Origin: DASXMT01 sp036521415
GTDB lineage: Bacteria; Actinomycetota; Acidimicrobiia; Acidimicrobiales; RAAP-2
Length of the DNA: 41,783 bases
Direction of reading: 5' to 3'
NCBI GenBank assembly: GCA_036521415.1
Contig: DATDHU010000150.1
Span: 1-41,783, forward strand
Positions 23,574 through 32,151 of the stretch are shown here, one piece after another. The position numbers and the translations under genes were made by a program. Position 1 is the stretch's first letter, and each line of letters opens with the position of its first letter. The notes under the pieces were generated by a model. The model ran no database searches. It had not been told where the DNA came from and was given only the letters and a program-made list of their open reading frames with translations.

Positions 23574-24353
23574 ATGAGTTTCGACCTCGACACTTACCGC
23601 TCTATCTCAGCGAAGCTCGACACCGACGGCATCGACTTCTCCGTCTTCCGCCACGAGCCGCTGTCGCCCGACGCCCTCCGCTGCCTCCGCTACATGCGCC
23701 ACGTCGAGAACCACACGGTATGCTACCTCCGCGACATCCTGGTCACCCGGGCCCACAAGGACCCCGACGTCACCTCGTTCCTCACCTTCTGGAACTACGA
23801 GGAGTACTGGCACGGCGAGGCCATCGCCGAGGTCCTCGCCGCCCACGACGAGCCGGCCGGGGCCGGTAGGATCGCCGCGCTGCGCCAACGGCTTCCCAAG
23901 CGCGACGCCTGGCGCCCCCTCACCTTTCAGCTCGGCTCCCTGCTCACCCCCCACCTGACGGCGGTCCACATGACCTGGGGCGCCATCAACGAGTGGACCA
24001 CCCAGGCCGGGTACGCCCGACTGGCCAAGCGGGCCGGCCACCCGGTGCTTGCCGACCTGCTCCGGCGGATCATGAAGCAAGAGGGCCGGCACATCGACTT
24101 CTACGTCGACCAGGCCAAGAGCCGCCTGGCCGACAGCAGGGGTGCCCAAAAGTTGACCCGCTGGGCCCTCCGACGATTCTGGGCACCGGTGGGCAGCGGC
24201 GTCATGCCCGACGGTGAAGTCAAGTTCCTCAGCTCGTACCTGTTCGGCGGCAACGAGGGCTTTGCCATGGCCGAACGCATCGATCGGCGAGTCGACGGGC
24301 TGCCCGGGATGGCCGGGCTGGACCTCATGCACGGTGTGGTCGCCGCGGCCTGA
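23574..24353 (+). CDS. Ferritin-like diiron family protein of unknown function
   Basis: A 259-residue helical protein with diiron-carboxylate motifs. EEYWHGEAIAEVL lies near residues 83-95 and the second iron motif E-x2-H is in MKQEGRHIDFYVDQ near 172-185. This layout matches ferritin-like proteins related to acyl-ACP desaturases, but the reaction is unknown. AAGAAGAG just before the ATG serves as ribosome site. It is divergent from the sigma operon and followed by a hairpin and the DUF4395 gene. No signal peptide or TM, so cytoplasmic. Confidence 0.75.
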   Translation: MSFDLDTYRSISAKLDTDGIDFSVFRHEPLSPDALRCLRYMRHVENHTVCYLRDILVTRAHKDPDVTSFLTFWNYEEYWHGEAIAEVLAAHDEPAGAGRIAALRQRLPKRDAWRPLTFQLGSLLTPHLTAVHMTWGAINEWTTQAGYARLAKRAGHPVLADLLRRIMKQEGRHIDFYVDQAKSRLADSRGAQKLTRWALRRFWAPVGSGVMPDGEVKFLSSYLFGGNEGFAMAERIDRRVDGLPGMAGLDLMHGVVAAA

Positions 24354-24363
24354 CCCGAAAACA

Positions 24364-24392
24364 CGACCCGACAGGTAAACTTGGTCGGGTCG
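24364..24392 (+). terminator. Hairpin after the ferritin-like gene, enclosing a -10-like hexamer
   Basis: CGACCCGAC (24364-24372) pairs perfectly with GTCGGGTCG (24384-24392) around an 11-nt loop. There is no T-run, as is common for actinobacterial terminators. The loop contains TAAACT (24376-24381), which fits a -10, so it could instead mark the DUF4395 promoter. Confidence 0.4.
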
Positions 24393-24440
24393 AGGGACCA
24401 GCCTCGCTCGGGCCTGGATCCGACGGCCCGCCGGTTGATC

Positions 24441-24447
24441 GAGGAGG
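24441..24447 (+). promoter_or_regulatory. Strong Shine-Dalgarno placed before an ATT codon
   Basis: GAGGAGG ends 6 nt before ATT 24454, the ideal distance. The first conventional in-frame start (GTG 24532) is 84 nt away and would cut off the conserved FPNPVN motif. This site is the main evidence for initiation at ATT. Confidence 0.6.
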
Positions 24448-24453
24448 CGTCCG

Positions 24454-24975
24454 ATTCCGGCATCGCCCTCATCCCTGTTCAGTTTTCCCAACCCGGTCAA
24501 CGACTACGCGGCACGCACGGTTGCCACTGGCGTGCTCGTCTTGTGCGTCACCGCCATCGCCTTCCGCCAACCGTGGCTGCTCGTGCCCCTGGCCTATGGA
24601 TTCTGGGCACGCGTGGCCACCGGGCCCACCCTCAGCCCGTTGGGTCAGTTCGCCACGCGGGTAGTGGCCCCTCGCCTGCCGGTGGGCGCCAAGCTCGTTC
24701 CCGGACCGCCCAAGCGGTTCGCCCAGGCCATCGGGGTGGCCTTCTCGTCGACCGCCGTCATCTTGTGGTTCGGCTTCGGCCTGTCCACCGCCGCCTGGGT
24801 GGTGACCGGCCTCCTGGCCGTGGCCGCCTTCCTCGAGGCGGCCTTCGGCCTCTGCCTCGGCTGCATGACCTTCGCGCTGTTGATGAAGGCGGGGGTCATC
24901 CCCGAACACGTGTGCGAGGCCTGTGCCGACGTGTCGCGTCGACACCCCGGCCTCACTCGCTCGATGTGCGGCTGA
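24454..24975 (+). CDS. DUF4395 family membrane protein, apparently starting at ATT
   Basis: A 173-residue membrane protein of the DUF4395 family. The hallmark LFSFPNPVNDYAARTVATG occurs at residues 8-26. Four hydrophobic segments follow, then a Cys-containing tail (GLCLGCMTFALL, VCEACADVSRR). The family often accompanies thiol-redox proteins; function is unknown. In this frame a TGA lies at 24436-24438. The only plausible initiation codon between it and the conserved motif is ATT 24454, preceded by GAGGAGG. CTG 24475 is an alternative without a ribosome site. Confidence 0.8.
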   Translation: MPASPSSLFSFPNPVNDYAARTVATGVLVLCVTAIAFRQPWLLVPLAYGFWARVATGPTLSPLGQFATRVVAPRLPVGAKLVPGPPKRFAQAIGVAFSSTAVILWFGFGLSTAAWVVTGLLAVAAFLEAAFGLCLGCMTFALLMKAGVIPEHVCEACADVSRRHPGLTRSMCG

Positions 24976-25018
24976 CCCCAGACGACTGAAGCCAGAACGC
25001 TGGGTGTCGGAACGCCGG

Positions 25019-25549
25019 CTACCGCAGCCGGGGTGCCAGCTCGGCGGTGAGCTGGGCCAGCTCCTTGGCGCAGCTCACGTAGACCTCGTCCTCTCCCCCA
25101 GCCGGGTCTTCCACGTCCTCCCACGACTCGATCTCGGTGGTGGCCAGGCCGAGGGCGGCCACCCGTTCGACAAGGGAGCCGGGCCCGTCGGACAGATCGC
25201 GCACCAGCCGTCGGATGGTGGCCGTTCGCTCGGCCGCCTCGGGATGGCGACGACGGACGTAGGCGACGTGCTCGCCGGCCATGGCGATGATCAGGTCGGC
25301 TCCGTCGACGTCGGAGTCGGTCAGTTGGTGGCTCCGGTGAGCCGGGAACGAATCGAATCCGGCCGCGGTCAAGGCGTCTCGGGTCCGCCGGCTCATCGGC
25401 TGGCCCTCGACCACGAACGTCCCGGCCGTTACCACGTGTGCCGCCGCATCGGCGAGCATGATGCCGGCCATGACCGACCGGGCCGCGTTTCCCGTGCACA
25501 GGGTCAGGACGCTCGGTCTTTCCTGATCAGGCAGGTGATGGGCGGGCAT
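25019..25549 (-). CDS. Low-molecular-weight protein tyrosine phosphatase family protein
   Basis: A 176-residue LMW-PTP fold protein. The P-loop is LTLCTGNAARSVMAG near residues 15-29, fitting C-x5-R-S. The general-acid aspartate is expected in VEDPAGGEDE near 145. Members dephosphorylate tyrosine residues or reduce arsenate (ArsC type); no ars operon genes are near, so phosphatase is favoured. ATG 25549 is preceded by TAGCGT ending 6 nt upstream, a leaderless pattern. It is divergent from the YfhO-like gene. Confidence 0.83.
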   Translation of the reverse strand: MPAHHLPDQERPSVLTLCTGNAARSVMAGIMLADAAAHVVTAGTFVVEGQPMSRRTRDALTAAGFDSFPAHRSHQLTDSDVDGADLIIAMAGEHVAYVRRRHPEAAERTATIRRLVRDLSDGPGSLVERVAALGLATTEIESWEDVEDPAGGEDEVYVSCAKELAQLTAELAPRLR

Positions 25550-25555
25550 CAGGTC

Positions 25556-25561
25556 ACGCTA
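25556..25561 (-). promoter_or_regulatory. Candidate -10 for leaderless phosphatase mRNA
   Basis: TAGCGT on the minus strand ends 6 nt before ATG 25549. Hexamer and spacing are identical to those before the enoyl-CoA hydratase at 19744. Confidence 0.5.
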
Positions 25562-25696
25562 CCCGGTGGGCTCCCACCCGGCAGCTGTCTGGCCGGTCGA
25601 GAGCCGGGTCGAGGACGGGACAGCGCGCGGGACCCTTCTCATCCGTCCGGGCCCGGTTCTCAGCTAGATCACAGGTCTGAGTGCGACGCTCTCCCG

Positions 25697-28525
25697 GTGC
25701 CCGAGCGTTTCCCTGCCTCTGCCAACGCGCTGACAGACGGGTCGCGGCGGGCCGAGTTGGTGGCCGTGGCCGTCCTGGTCGCTGCCCCGCTCCTCTTCTT
25801 CGGGGTCCCCGGACTCTTGGGTCACCCGGTGCTCTTCGGCGACAACCTGTACCAGAACCTCCCGATGCGGACCCTGGCCGGCGACCAGCTCCGACAAGGG
25901 ACCTTTCCCCTCTTCAATCCCTACATCTGGAGCGGTTCGCCCTTGCTCGGCGGATGGAACGCCGGAGCCATGTATCCCTTCACCTTCTTGTTCGCTGTCC
26001 TCCCGGCCACCGCCGCCTGGGTCCTGAACGAAGTGCTGGTCTACTGGGTGGCGGCACTCGGGCTGTACCTCTTTCTCCGCGCCTCGGGCCTGCGCCCACT
26101 AGCCGGGCTGCTCGGGGCCGCGTCCTTCACCTTCGCCGGGTCCATGGCCTCCCAGCTGGTGCACTTCGGGGTGGTCGCCGGGATGAGCTGGGTGCCGCTC
26201 ATGCTGGTGGCCCTGCTGCAGCTGTCTCGGCGCCCGACCGGGCACGCCCGACTCGGCTGGATAGCGCTCCTCGGGGCCAGTGGGGGCATGTGCGTGCTCG
26301 CCGGAGAACCGCGGGCCATCGACGAGGCGGTGATCATCGCCGCGCTCTTCGTCGTCTGGCGCACGATCCGGATCGGCCGCGCCGCGATCGGGTTCCTCGT
26401 CTCGACCTCGGTCGGCGTGGGCCTGTCCGTCCTCCTCGGCGCCGTCCAGTGGCTGCCCGGCCTGAGCGTGGTGGCCACGTCCCAGCGAGCCGGTGGGGGC
26501 TACTCGTTGTTCAGCTCGGGCTCGCTGCCGGGCCAGTGGCTGCTCTTGCTCGGGGTCCCAGACCTGGTCGGCGGGTCCGGTTCGTTCGGTCAGCCATCCT
26601 TTTTCGCCCACTACAACCTGGCCGAAGTCACCGGCTACGTCGGGATGCTGCCGATCGTTGCGGCACTGGCATTGGTCGCCACGCTGCGATGGCGGCGCCC
26701 AGCCCCGGAATGGCTGGGCTGGATCGGGATCGCCCTGGTCGGCGTGATCCTGGCCCTGGGCGGAGGCACTCCCCTCGGCCCGGCGCTGAGCCACATCCCC
26801 CTCTTCGGCGGCCAGCGACTCCAGAGCCGGAACATCCTGGTCACCGACCTGGCCCTCAGTGTCCTGCTGGCCTACTGGGTCCAGCAGACGATCGACGGCC
26901 CCATCGCCCTTCGTCGAGCAGGAGCGGCGACCCATGCCGCCAGCCGCCGCACACTGGCGGTCTCACTGGTCGTGCCCATCGTCGTTGCCGGCGCGGTGGT
27001 TGCCGCCATCGCCTTCCCGACCCTGCTCGCAGGCTGGATGCAGGCCTTCCCGGGCCAGGCGGGGAAGGCGAGCCAGCTGTGGCCCTCGCTCCTTCCCTTC
27101 CTGGTCGTCGCCATCGTGGTCGGGGCGTTCCTGGTCGTGGCGCCTCGCCTCGACCGGCGGCGGCGGATGCAGTTCCTGTCCCTTATCGTCCTGGTCGACC
27201 TGGCCGCGTTCACGGTTACCAGCCTGTTCGCCGTCGATGGGGGCCAGTTCTGGCAACCGGTCCCCGCCGTGGCCACGTCTGCCCCGGTTTCTGGTCCGGC
27301 TGCCGGCTCGTCGACCGGCACCGGGCCGAGCGGCTCGTCGGCCGGCTCGGTCGGTCGAACAGGCCGATTCGCCATCTACGACCCGTTCCTGGTTGGCGGG
27401 CTCCCGGCCCTCGTGGCCCAGCCCGACCTCAACATCCAGGTCGGCCAGTACAGCGCCCAGGGCTACAGCGCCATTGTCGACAGCGGGTACGCGGCAGCCA
27501 CCGGGTCCCACGCGGCCATGGGCGAGGGGACGAATGCCCTGACGCCGGCGGCCATCGGCAACGGGGTGCTGGACCAGCTCGACACGAAGACCCTGTTGAC
27601 CCCGTCGAACTACCTAGTCACACCCGTCGCTGCTCCAGGGGAAGCGCCGGCCAACCCGGCGACGACGCCCCCCGCCGATCCCCAGGCGGCCCAGCGGACG
27701 GTGGCGAGCGGCGACCGGGCCTCCTGGTTCATCGGCACGCCCCTGTCGCTCACCTCCATCACGGTTGCGATGGTGTCTCGGGCCGGCACACCGACGAGCG
27801 CCCAGATCGGCCTGGTCCGGCCCGACGGTGCCGTGGTGTGGGCGACTGCCGGTGTCCCACCCACGGCGGGGACCCTGTCGGCCCACTTCGATACGCCCGT
27901 TCCGGCGGTGGCCGTCACCGTGCAGCCCCTGGCCGGGCTGGTCACGTACCGCGCTCCAACCGTGAAGACGTCGTCGGGCCAGCGGTTCGTGGCCGACGGG
28001 CAGTTGCAAGGAGCCCGCACCCTGTCCCACTGGCGGTACTCGGGGACCGACGGGCTGTTCGCCGTCTTTGCCAACCAGCGGGCCACGCCGCCCCTTACCC
28101 TCCAGCCCACGGCGGGAAGGTCACTCGCCGGGGCGTCGGTCCGGCGGAAGTCGGGAGCGCTCCTCGCGCCGGAGTCGGCCGCGGTGTCCAGCCCGGCCGG
28201 GGCGATCGTGGTCCGCTCGATGGCCGCCATCCCCGGTTGGAAGTCCACCTGGCAGCCCGGTTCCCGTGGCCAAGCCGTCGACCTCCCCGTCCGCGCCCTG
28301 GGGGTCGTGCAGGGCGTCGAGGTGCCGCCGGGTTCAGGCACGTTGACCTGGTCATACCAACCGGACGGGGCGTGGGTCGGCCTCTGGCTGAGCATCGCCG
28401 GCGTCGTCGCCTTCCTTGGTCTCTCGGGTACGTGGGCAGCACGGCGACGGCGGGCGAAGTTGGCGCGGGATCCCGTTGGCAGCGGTCATGGCGTCCGTGA
28501 CGCAGATGCCGTCGGTGGGTGGTGA
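25697..28525 (+). CDS. YfhO-like large polytopic membrane protein (GT-C-like)
   Basis: A 942-residue protein. The first TM is near residue 20, followed by the extracytoplasmic loop GDNLYQNLPMRTLAGDQLRQ and FNPYIWSGSPLLGG, typical of YfhO/GT-C proteins that use lipid-linked sugars. About twelve TM segments run through residue 510. A Ser/Gly/Thr-rich linker (near 528-552) leads into an extracytoplasmic beta-rich domain, and a last TM lies near 897-917 before a basic tail. In Bacilli YfhO glycosylates lipoteichoic acid; here the acceptor is unknown. GTG 25697 is the best start, but no ribosome site or -10 was found and the frame is open far upstream. Confidence 0.8.
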   Translation: MPERFPASANALTDGSRRAELVAVAVLVAAPLLFFGVPGLLGHPVLFGDNLYQNLPMRTLAGDQLRQGTFPLFNPYIWSGSPLLGGWNAGAMYPFTFLFAVLPATAAWVLNEVLVYWVAALGLYLFLRASGLRPLAGLLGAASFTFAGSMASQLVHFGVVAGMSWVPLMLVALLQLSRRPTGHARLGWIALLGASGGMCVLAGEPRAIDEAVIIAALFVVWRTIRIGRAAIGFLVSTSVGVGLSVLLGAVQWLPGLSVVATSQRAGGGYSLFSSGSLPGQWLLLLGVPDLVGGSGSFGQPSFFAHYNLAEVTGYVGMLPIVAALALVATLRWRRPAPEWLGWIGIALVGVILALGGGTPLGPALSHIPLFGGQRLQSRNILVTDLALSVLLAYWVQQTIDGPIALRRAGAATHAASRRTLAVSLVVPIVVAGAVVAAIAFPTLLAGWMQAFPGQAGKASQLWPSLLPFLVVAIVVGAFLVVAPRLDRRRRMQFLSLIVLVDLAAFTVTSLFAVDGGQFWQPVPAVATSAPVSGPAAGSSTGTGPSGSSAGSVGRTGRFAIYDPFLVGGLPALVAQPDLNIQVGQYSAQGYSAIVDSGYAAATGSHAAMGEGTNALTPAAIGNGVLDQLDTKTLLTPSNYLVTPVAAPGEAPANPATTPPADPQAAQRTVASGDRASWFIGTPLSLTSITVAMVSRAGTPTSAQIGLVRPDGAVVWATAGVPPTAGTLSAHFDTPVPAVAVTVQPLAGLVTYRAPTVKTSSGQRFVADGQLQGARTLSHWRYSGTDGLFAVFANQRATPPLTLQPTAGRSLAGASVRRKSGALLAPESAAVSSPAGAIVVRSMAAIPGWKSTWQPGSRGQAVDLPVRALGVVQGVEVPPGSGTLTWSYQPDGAWVGLWLSIAGVVAFLGLSGTWAARRRRAKLARDPVGSGHGVRDADAVGGW

Positions 28526-28694
28526 CGGGCGTCCTCGGCGCCTTCCGGATCGAGATTGCCGGCCCCTGGAACCGAGCTCGTCCATGACCGACTGTCGCGA
28601 GGTCCCCACTGAGCCCACGTTCGGCTGCTACACCACATGGATGTCAACCGCGGAGGACACGCCCTCCACTCATAAATGACGAGGGGGCAACCAG

Positions 28695-29333
28695 ATGCCA
28701 GAGTTCCGTCCGGGAAAGCAGTTCGTCGTCGGCGCCGTCGCCGGCCTGGTGATCGCCGGCGTAGGTGTCGGGTTGGGGGTGGCCCTGACCAGTTCCCCCG
28801 GCTCGGCCCAGACGGTCTATTCGACCGGGTCGACCGGGCTGCAGGGGCCAGTGGGGCCGCAAGGCGTACGGGGGTTCCCCGGGCCGACCGGACCGCAAGG
28901 ACCGGTCGGCGCGACCGGCCCGGCCGGAGCGCCGGGTCCCAAGGGGGCCACCGGTCCTCAAGGCCCCGCCGGCGCCGCCGGCTCGGGCGGTTCGCAGAGC
29001 GCCCTCACCACCAGCGTGGTCCAGGGGACGGCGGTCGCCTCGACCGCCGATCCGGCCACCGGCACCACGGTGTCGGCCACAGCCACCTGCCCGACCGGGC
29101 GGGTCCTCCTCGGAGGGGGAACCCAGGTGACAAGCCCGCCCGTCCCCGCGGCCGGGGGGACCACAACGACGACCCGGGCCGGCAGTACGTCGACCACTCA
29201 GAGCGGGGTGGCCCTGCTCTCGTCGGAGCCGTCGACCGCCAGAACATGGAAGGGCGTCGGTGTCGTGACCGCCCCGTTGGCAGCGGGAGCGACCATGTCC
29301 GTTCAGGTATCCGTCGTGTGTGGCATGCCGTAG
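28695..29333 (+). CDS. Membrane-anchored collagen-like (Gly-X-Y) surface protein
   Basis: A 212-residue protein. Residues 1-10 are polar, a hydrophobic segment at 11-32 acts as signal anchor, and 17 uninterrupted Gly-X-Y triplets run from about 45 to 95 (for example GPVGPQGVRGFPGPTGPQ). The C-terminal domain has a cysteine pair (ATCPTGRVLLGGG near 127 and VSVVCGMP at the end) likely to form a disulfide. A Thr-rich stretch (TTTTTRAGSTSTTQ) interrupts that domain. Bacterial collagen-like proteins form triple helices on the surface. GAGGGGGCAACCAG precedes the ATG. It lies 169 bp after the YfhO-like gene. Confidence 0.85.
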   Translation: MPEFRPGKQFVVGAVAGLVIAGVGVGLGVALTSSPGSAQTVYSTGSTGLQGPVGPQGVRGFPGPTGPQGPVGATGPAGAPGPKGATGPQGPAGAAGSGGSQSALTTSVVQGTAVASTADPATGTTVSATATCPTGRVLLGGGTQVTSPPVPAAGGTTTTTRAGSTSTTQSGVALLSSEPSTARTWKGVGVVTAPLAAGATMSVQVSVVCGMP

Positions 29334-29384
29334 CCGTGACCGACCGTGACCGACGAGACGCCGACCGATTCGAGCGCCGACCGA

Positions 29385-29398
29385 GTGCGCCAGCGCAC
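29385..29398. terminator. Short GC-rich hairpin between convergent genes
   Basis: GTGCG-CCAG-CGCAC forms a perfect 5-bp stem with a 4-nt loop (or 6 bp with a 2-nt loop). It sits between the collagen-like stop (29333) and the acyl-CoA dehydrogenase stop (29407). No T-run. Confidence 0.3.
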
Positions 29399-29406
29399 CG
29401 AGGGCG

Positions 29407-30621
29407 TCAGTTGATGTGGACGCCCGAGATGGCCCGGGCGATGATCAGCCGCTGGATCTCCGACGTGCCCTCGAAGATGGTGTAGATCTTCGAGTCCCGG
29501 TGCCACCGCTCGACCGGGTGCTCCCGGATGTAGCCGTAGCCCCCCATGATCTGGATGGCCTCCTCCGTCACGTAGACGGCGGTCTCGCCCGCGTACAGCT
29601 TGGACATCGACCCTTCGCCCGCGGTGAACTGTTTGCCGGTGTTGCCCATCCAGGCCGCCCGCCACACCAGTAACCGGGTGGCATCGATCCGGGTCTTCAT
29701 GTCGGCCAGCTTGAAGGCGATGGCCTGGTTCTCGATGATGGCCCGACCGAAGGCTTTGCGTTCCTTGGCGTAGTCGAGCGAGTACTCGTAGGCCGCCCGG
29801 GCGATGCCCAGGGCCTGGGCCCCGACCGTCGGGCGCGAGGCCTCGAAGGTCTTCATGGCCGCCTGGCTGGTGGACCGCTTCCCCTCCCGAGCGCGGGCCA
29901 GCTTCTCGTCGAGCTTGTCCTTCCCGCCCAGCAGGCAATGGCCCGGCACCCGCACGTCATCCAGGATGACCTCGGCGGTGTGGGAGGCACGGATGCCCAT
30001 CTTTTGGAACTTCTGTCCCTGCGACAGCCCGGCCGTGTTGGGGGGCACGATGAAGCTGGCCTGGCCCCGGGAGCCGAGTTCGGGCTCGACCGAGGCCACC
30101 ACCACGTGGATGTCGGCGATGCCGCCGTTGGTGATCCATGTCTTGGTGCCGTTGATGACCCACTCGTCCGCCGCCTCGTCGTAGACGGCGCGCGTGCGTA
30201 GGGAGGACACGTCGGACCCGGCATCGGGCTCCGAGACGGCGAAGGCCGCCGTCTGGATCTTGTCGGGGGTCCCGAAGCACTGGGGGCCCCACTCCATGAG
30301 CTGTTCGGGCGTGCCGTTGCCGGCGATGCCGGCCAGGCCCAGGGTGCTGCCGAAGATGGACAGGGCGATCCCGGCGTCACCCCAGGAGAGCTCCTCGTTG
30401 GCGATGGGCAGCAGGAGCCCGGTCGGGTCGAGGAAGCACTGGGTGATGAAGTCGAACGAGTAGAGCCCGATCTTGGCCGCCTCCTCGATGATGGGCCAGG
30501 GGGTCTCCTCCCGCTCGTCCCACTCGTGGCCGGCCGGGCGGACCACCGTCTCGGCGAAGTCGTGCACCCATTTTTGGATCTGCAGCTGGTCCTCGTTGAG
30601 ATCCATGGAGAAGTCGGACAT
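29407..30621 (-). CDS. Acyl-CoA dehydrogenase
   Basis: A 404-residue FAD-dependent acyl-CoA dehydrogenase. AAFAVSEPDAGSDVSSL near residues 133-149 is the first family signature. WVINGTKTWITNGG near 163 follows, and QIMGGYGYIREHPVERWHRD near 350 is the second. The catalytic glutamate is expected in IYTIFEGTSEIQ (YEGT-type position), consistent with medium or short-chain enzymes. GGAAGGGG lies about 6 nt before ATG 30621; a longer in-frame start at 30738 lacks similarity. An inverted repeat 126 bp upstream may be a TetR-type operator. Confidence 0.92.
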   Translation of the reverse strand: MSDFSMDLNEDQLQIQKWVHDFAETVVRPAGHEWDEREETPWPIIEEAAKIGLYSFDFITQCFLDPTGLLLPIANEELSWGDAGIALSIFGSTLGLAGIAGNGTPEQLMEWGPQCFGTPDKIQTAAFAVSEPDAGSDVSSLRTRAVYDEAADEWVINGTKTWITNGGIADIHVVVASVEPELGSRGQASFIVPPNTAGLSQGQKFQKMGIRASHTAEVILDDVRVPGHCLLGGKDKLDEKLARAREGKRSTSQAAMKTFEASRPTVGAQALGIARAAYEYSLDYAKERKAFGRAIIENQAIAFKLADMKTRIDATRLLVWRAAWMGNTGKQFTAGEGSMSKLYAGETAVYVTEEAIQIMGGYGYIREHPVERWHRDSKIYTIFEGTSEIQRLIIARAISGVHIN

Positions 30622-30746
30622 GGTGTCCCCTTCCTGTTCGGCCCCGGGGGGCTCTCTCGTCTCGGCCCCATGTGGGTCTGGTGTCGTTCGGGTCGGGACT
30701 GGATTGATGCTGCCCACCCGCCGGGCGCGCCTTGCCATCCCTGGTT

Positions 30747-30774
30747 GGTTACCCGTTGTTACTCAATGGTAACC
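30747..30774. promoter_or_regulatory. Inverted-repeat operator candidate upstream of the acyl-CoA dehydrogenase
   Basis: GGTTACC (30747-30753) is mirrored by GGTAACC (30768-30774). A third half-site GTTAC at 30758-30762 makes an inner palindrome GTTAC-6-GTAAC. Such TTAC/GTAA repeats resemble operators of TetR regulators of fatty-acid genes. It overlaps the last codons and stop of the MFS gene. Confidence 0.45.
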
Positions 30775-32067
30775 CTTGCGTGGTTCGACTGCCAGTGATG
30801 CGCCGTTTCCCAGTTCAGACCCGCTTGACACGCCACTGTTCACCGCTACCAGCACCGATGCGGCCACCGCCACCACCGTGACCGCCGAGCCGACCAGGAA
30901 GGCCCCGGTACCCCCCCGCAGGGTGAAGAGCCACCCGCCCACCGCCGGGCCGATGACTCGGGCCAGGCTGGACAGCCCCTGCTGGATGCTGAGGGCCCCG
31001 CCCCGCCGCCACGAGGGGGCCCGGCCGGCCACCAGGAGGGCCAGGGTCGGGCCGACCAGCCCCTGGCCCACGGTCAGCACCACCAAGGGCAGGGCCAACC
31101 CGGCCAGCGAGTGGGCGGTGGGCAGAAGGGCCAAGCCGATGGCCTGGACGACCAGGCCGGTGACCAGGGCGACTGACTCGCCCAGCCAGGCCACGACCCG
31201 GTGGACCAGTTGGGTCTGCACCACCACGATGAGGACCCCGATGATGGCGAACACGCCCCCGGTGCCCGACAGACCGAGCGAGGCGCGGCGGTTGGCATAG
31301 AGGGCGAAGACGGCCTCGAAGGCGCTGAAAGCGCTGACGCTGCACACGGTGGCGACGCCCAGAGCCAGGAGCACGCGGCGCTGCGGGGTCTTGGCCGCCG
31401 GCGGAGGCGCGTCCCGAGCGGCGGCCGATCGTTCCCTGGCCGAGCGGGGATGGGTCTCGGGCAGGCGGACAAGGGCGACGACGGCGTTGGTCCCGGCGAT
31501 GCCGGCGGCAACGAGGAACGGGAGCCGGGCGCCGCCGAGCGCGGCCAGCGACGCCAGCGCCGGTCCGGCCACGAACCCGACGCCGAAGGCGGCACCGAGG
31601 AGCCCGAACAGCCGGGGTCGTTCCGGCGGCTCGGCCATGTCGGCCACGGCGGCATGGGCCACCCCGAGGGAGCCACCTGATCCCCCGTCGATGATCCGGG
31701 CCACGAAGAGCAGCCAGATGCTGCCGGCCAGGCCGGTGGCCAGACTGGCCACCGCCGTGCCCACCAGGGACATGACCAGTACCGGCTTGCGGCCGATCCG
31801 GTCCGAGAGCCGGCCCCATACCGGAGCCATCGCGAACTGCGCGGCCGAGAACGAGGCGACCAACAGCCCGATGGTGGCTGGAGACGCCCCGAACCGCCTC
31901 GCATAGAGCGGAAGCAAGGGGAAGACCATGCCGAAGCCGACCAGGTCGACGGCGACGGTGGTCCAGATGATCCCGAATCCGGGCGGCGCTCGCCGACGGG
32001 CTCCCTCAGAGGGCGGAGGCTCGACCAGCGGTGCAATGCGGTCTCTGGTGTGGAACCAGTACCTCAC
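30763..32067 (-). CDS. Major facilitator superfamily transporter (TetA/drug-efflux type)
   Basis: A 434-residue protein with twelve predicted TM segments. Motif A between TM2 and TM3 is GRLSDRIGRKPVLVMS near residues 85-100. The first TM (TTVAVDLVGFGMVFPLLPLY) is typical of TetA-like drug:H+ antiporters. Substrate unknown. The start is uncertain: GTG 32067 is the first conventional codon, but the frame stays open upstream and there is no ribosome site or -10 nearby. The stop lies inside the inverted repeat upstream of the acyl-CoA dehydrogenase. Confidence 0.85.
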   Translation of the reverse strand: MRYWFHTRDRIAPLVEPPPSEGARRRAPPGFGIIWTTVAVDLVGFGMVFPLLPLYARRFGASPATIGLLVASFSAAQFAMAPVWGRLSDRIGRKPVLVMSLVGTAVASLATGLAGSIWLLFVARIIDGGSGGSLGVAHAAVADMAEPPERPRLFGLLGAAFGVGFVAGPALASLAALGGARLPFLVAAGIAGTNAVVALVRLPETHPRSARERSAAARDAPPPAAKTPQRRVLLALGVATVCSVSAFSAFEAVFALYANRRASLGLSGTGGVFAIIGVLIVVVQTQLVHRVVAWLGESVALVTGLVVQAIGLALLPTAHSLAGLALPLVVLTVGQGLVGPTLALLVAGRAPSWRRGGALSIQQGLSSLARVIGPAVGGWLFTLRGGTGAFLVGSAVTVVAVAASVLVAVNSGVSSGSELGNGASLAVEPRKGYH

Positions 32068-32151
32068 CGCCGCGTTCGCCAGGACGACGATGGGCAGGGA
32101 GCTGACCGGTGGTCCGAGTACGGGCCGGCGGCCCGTCCGGACCGGATGTTG

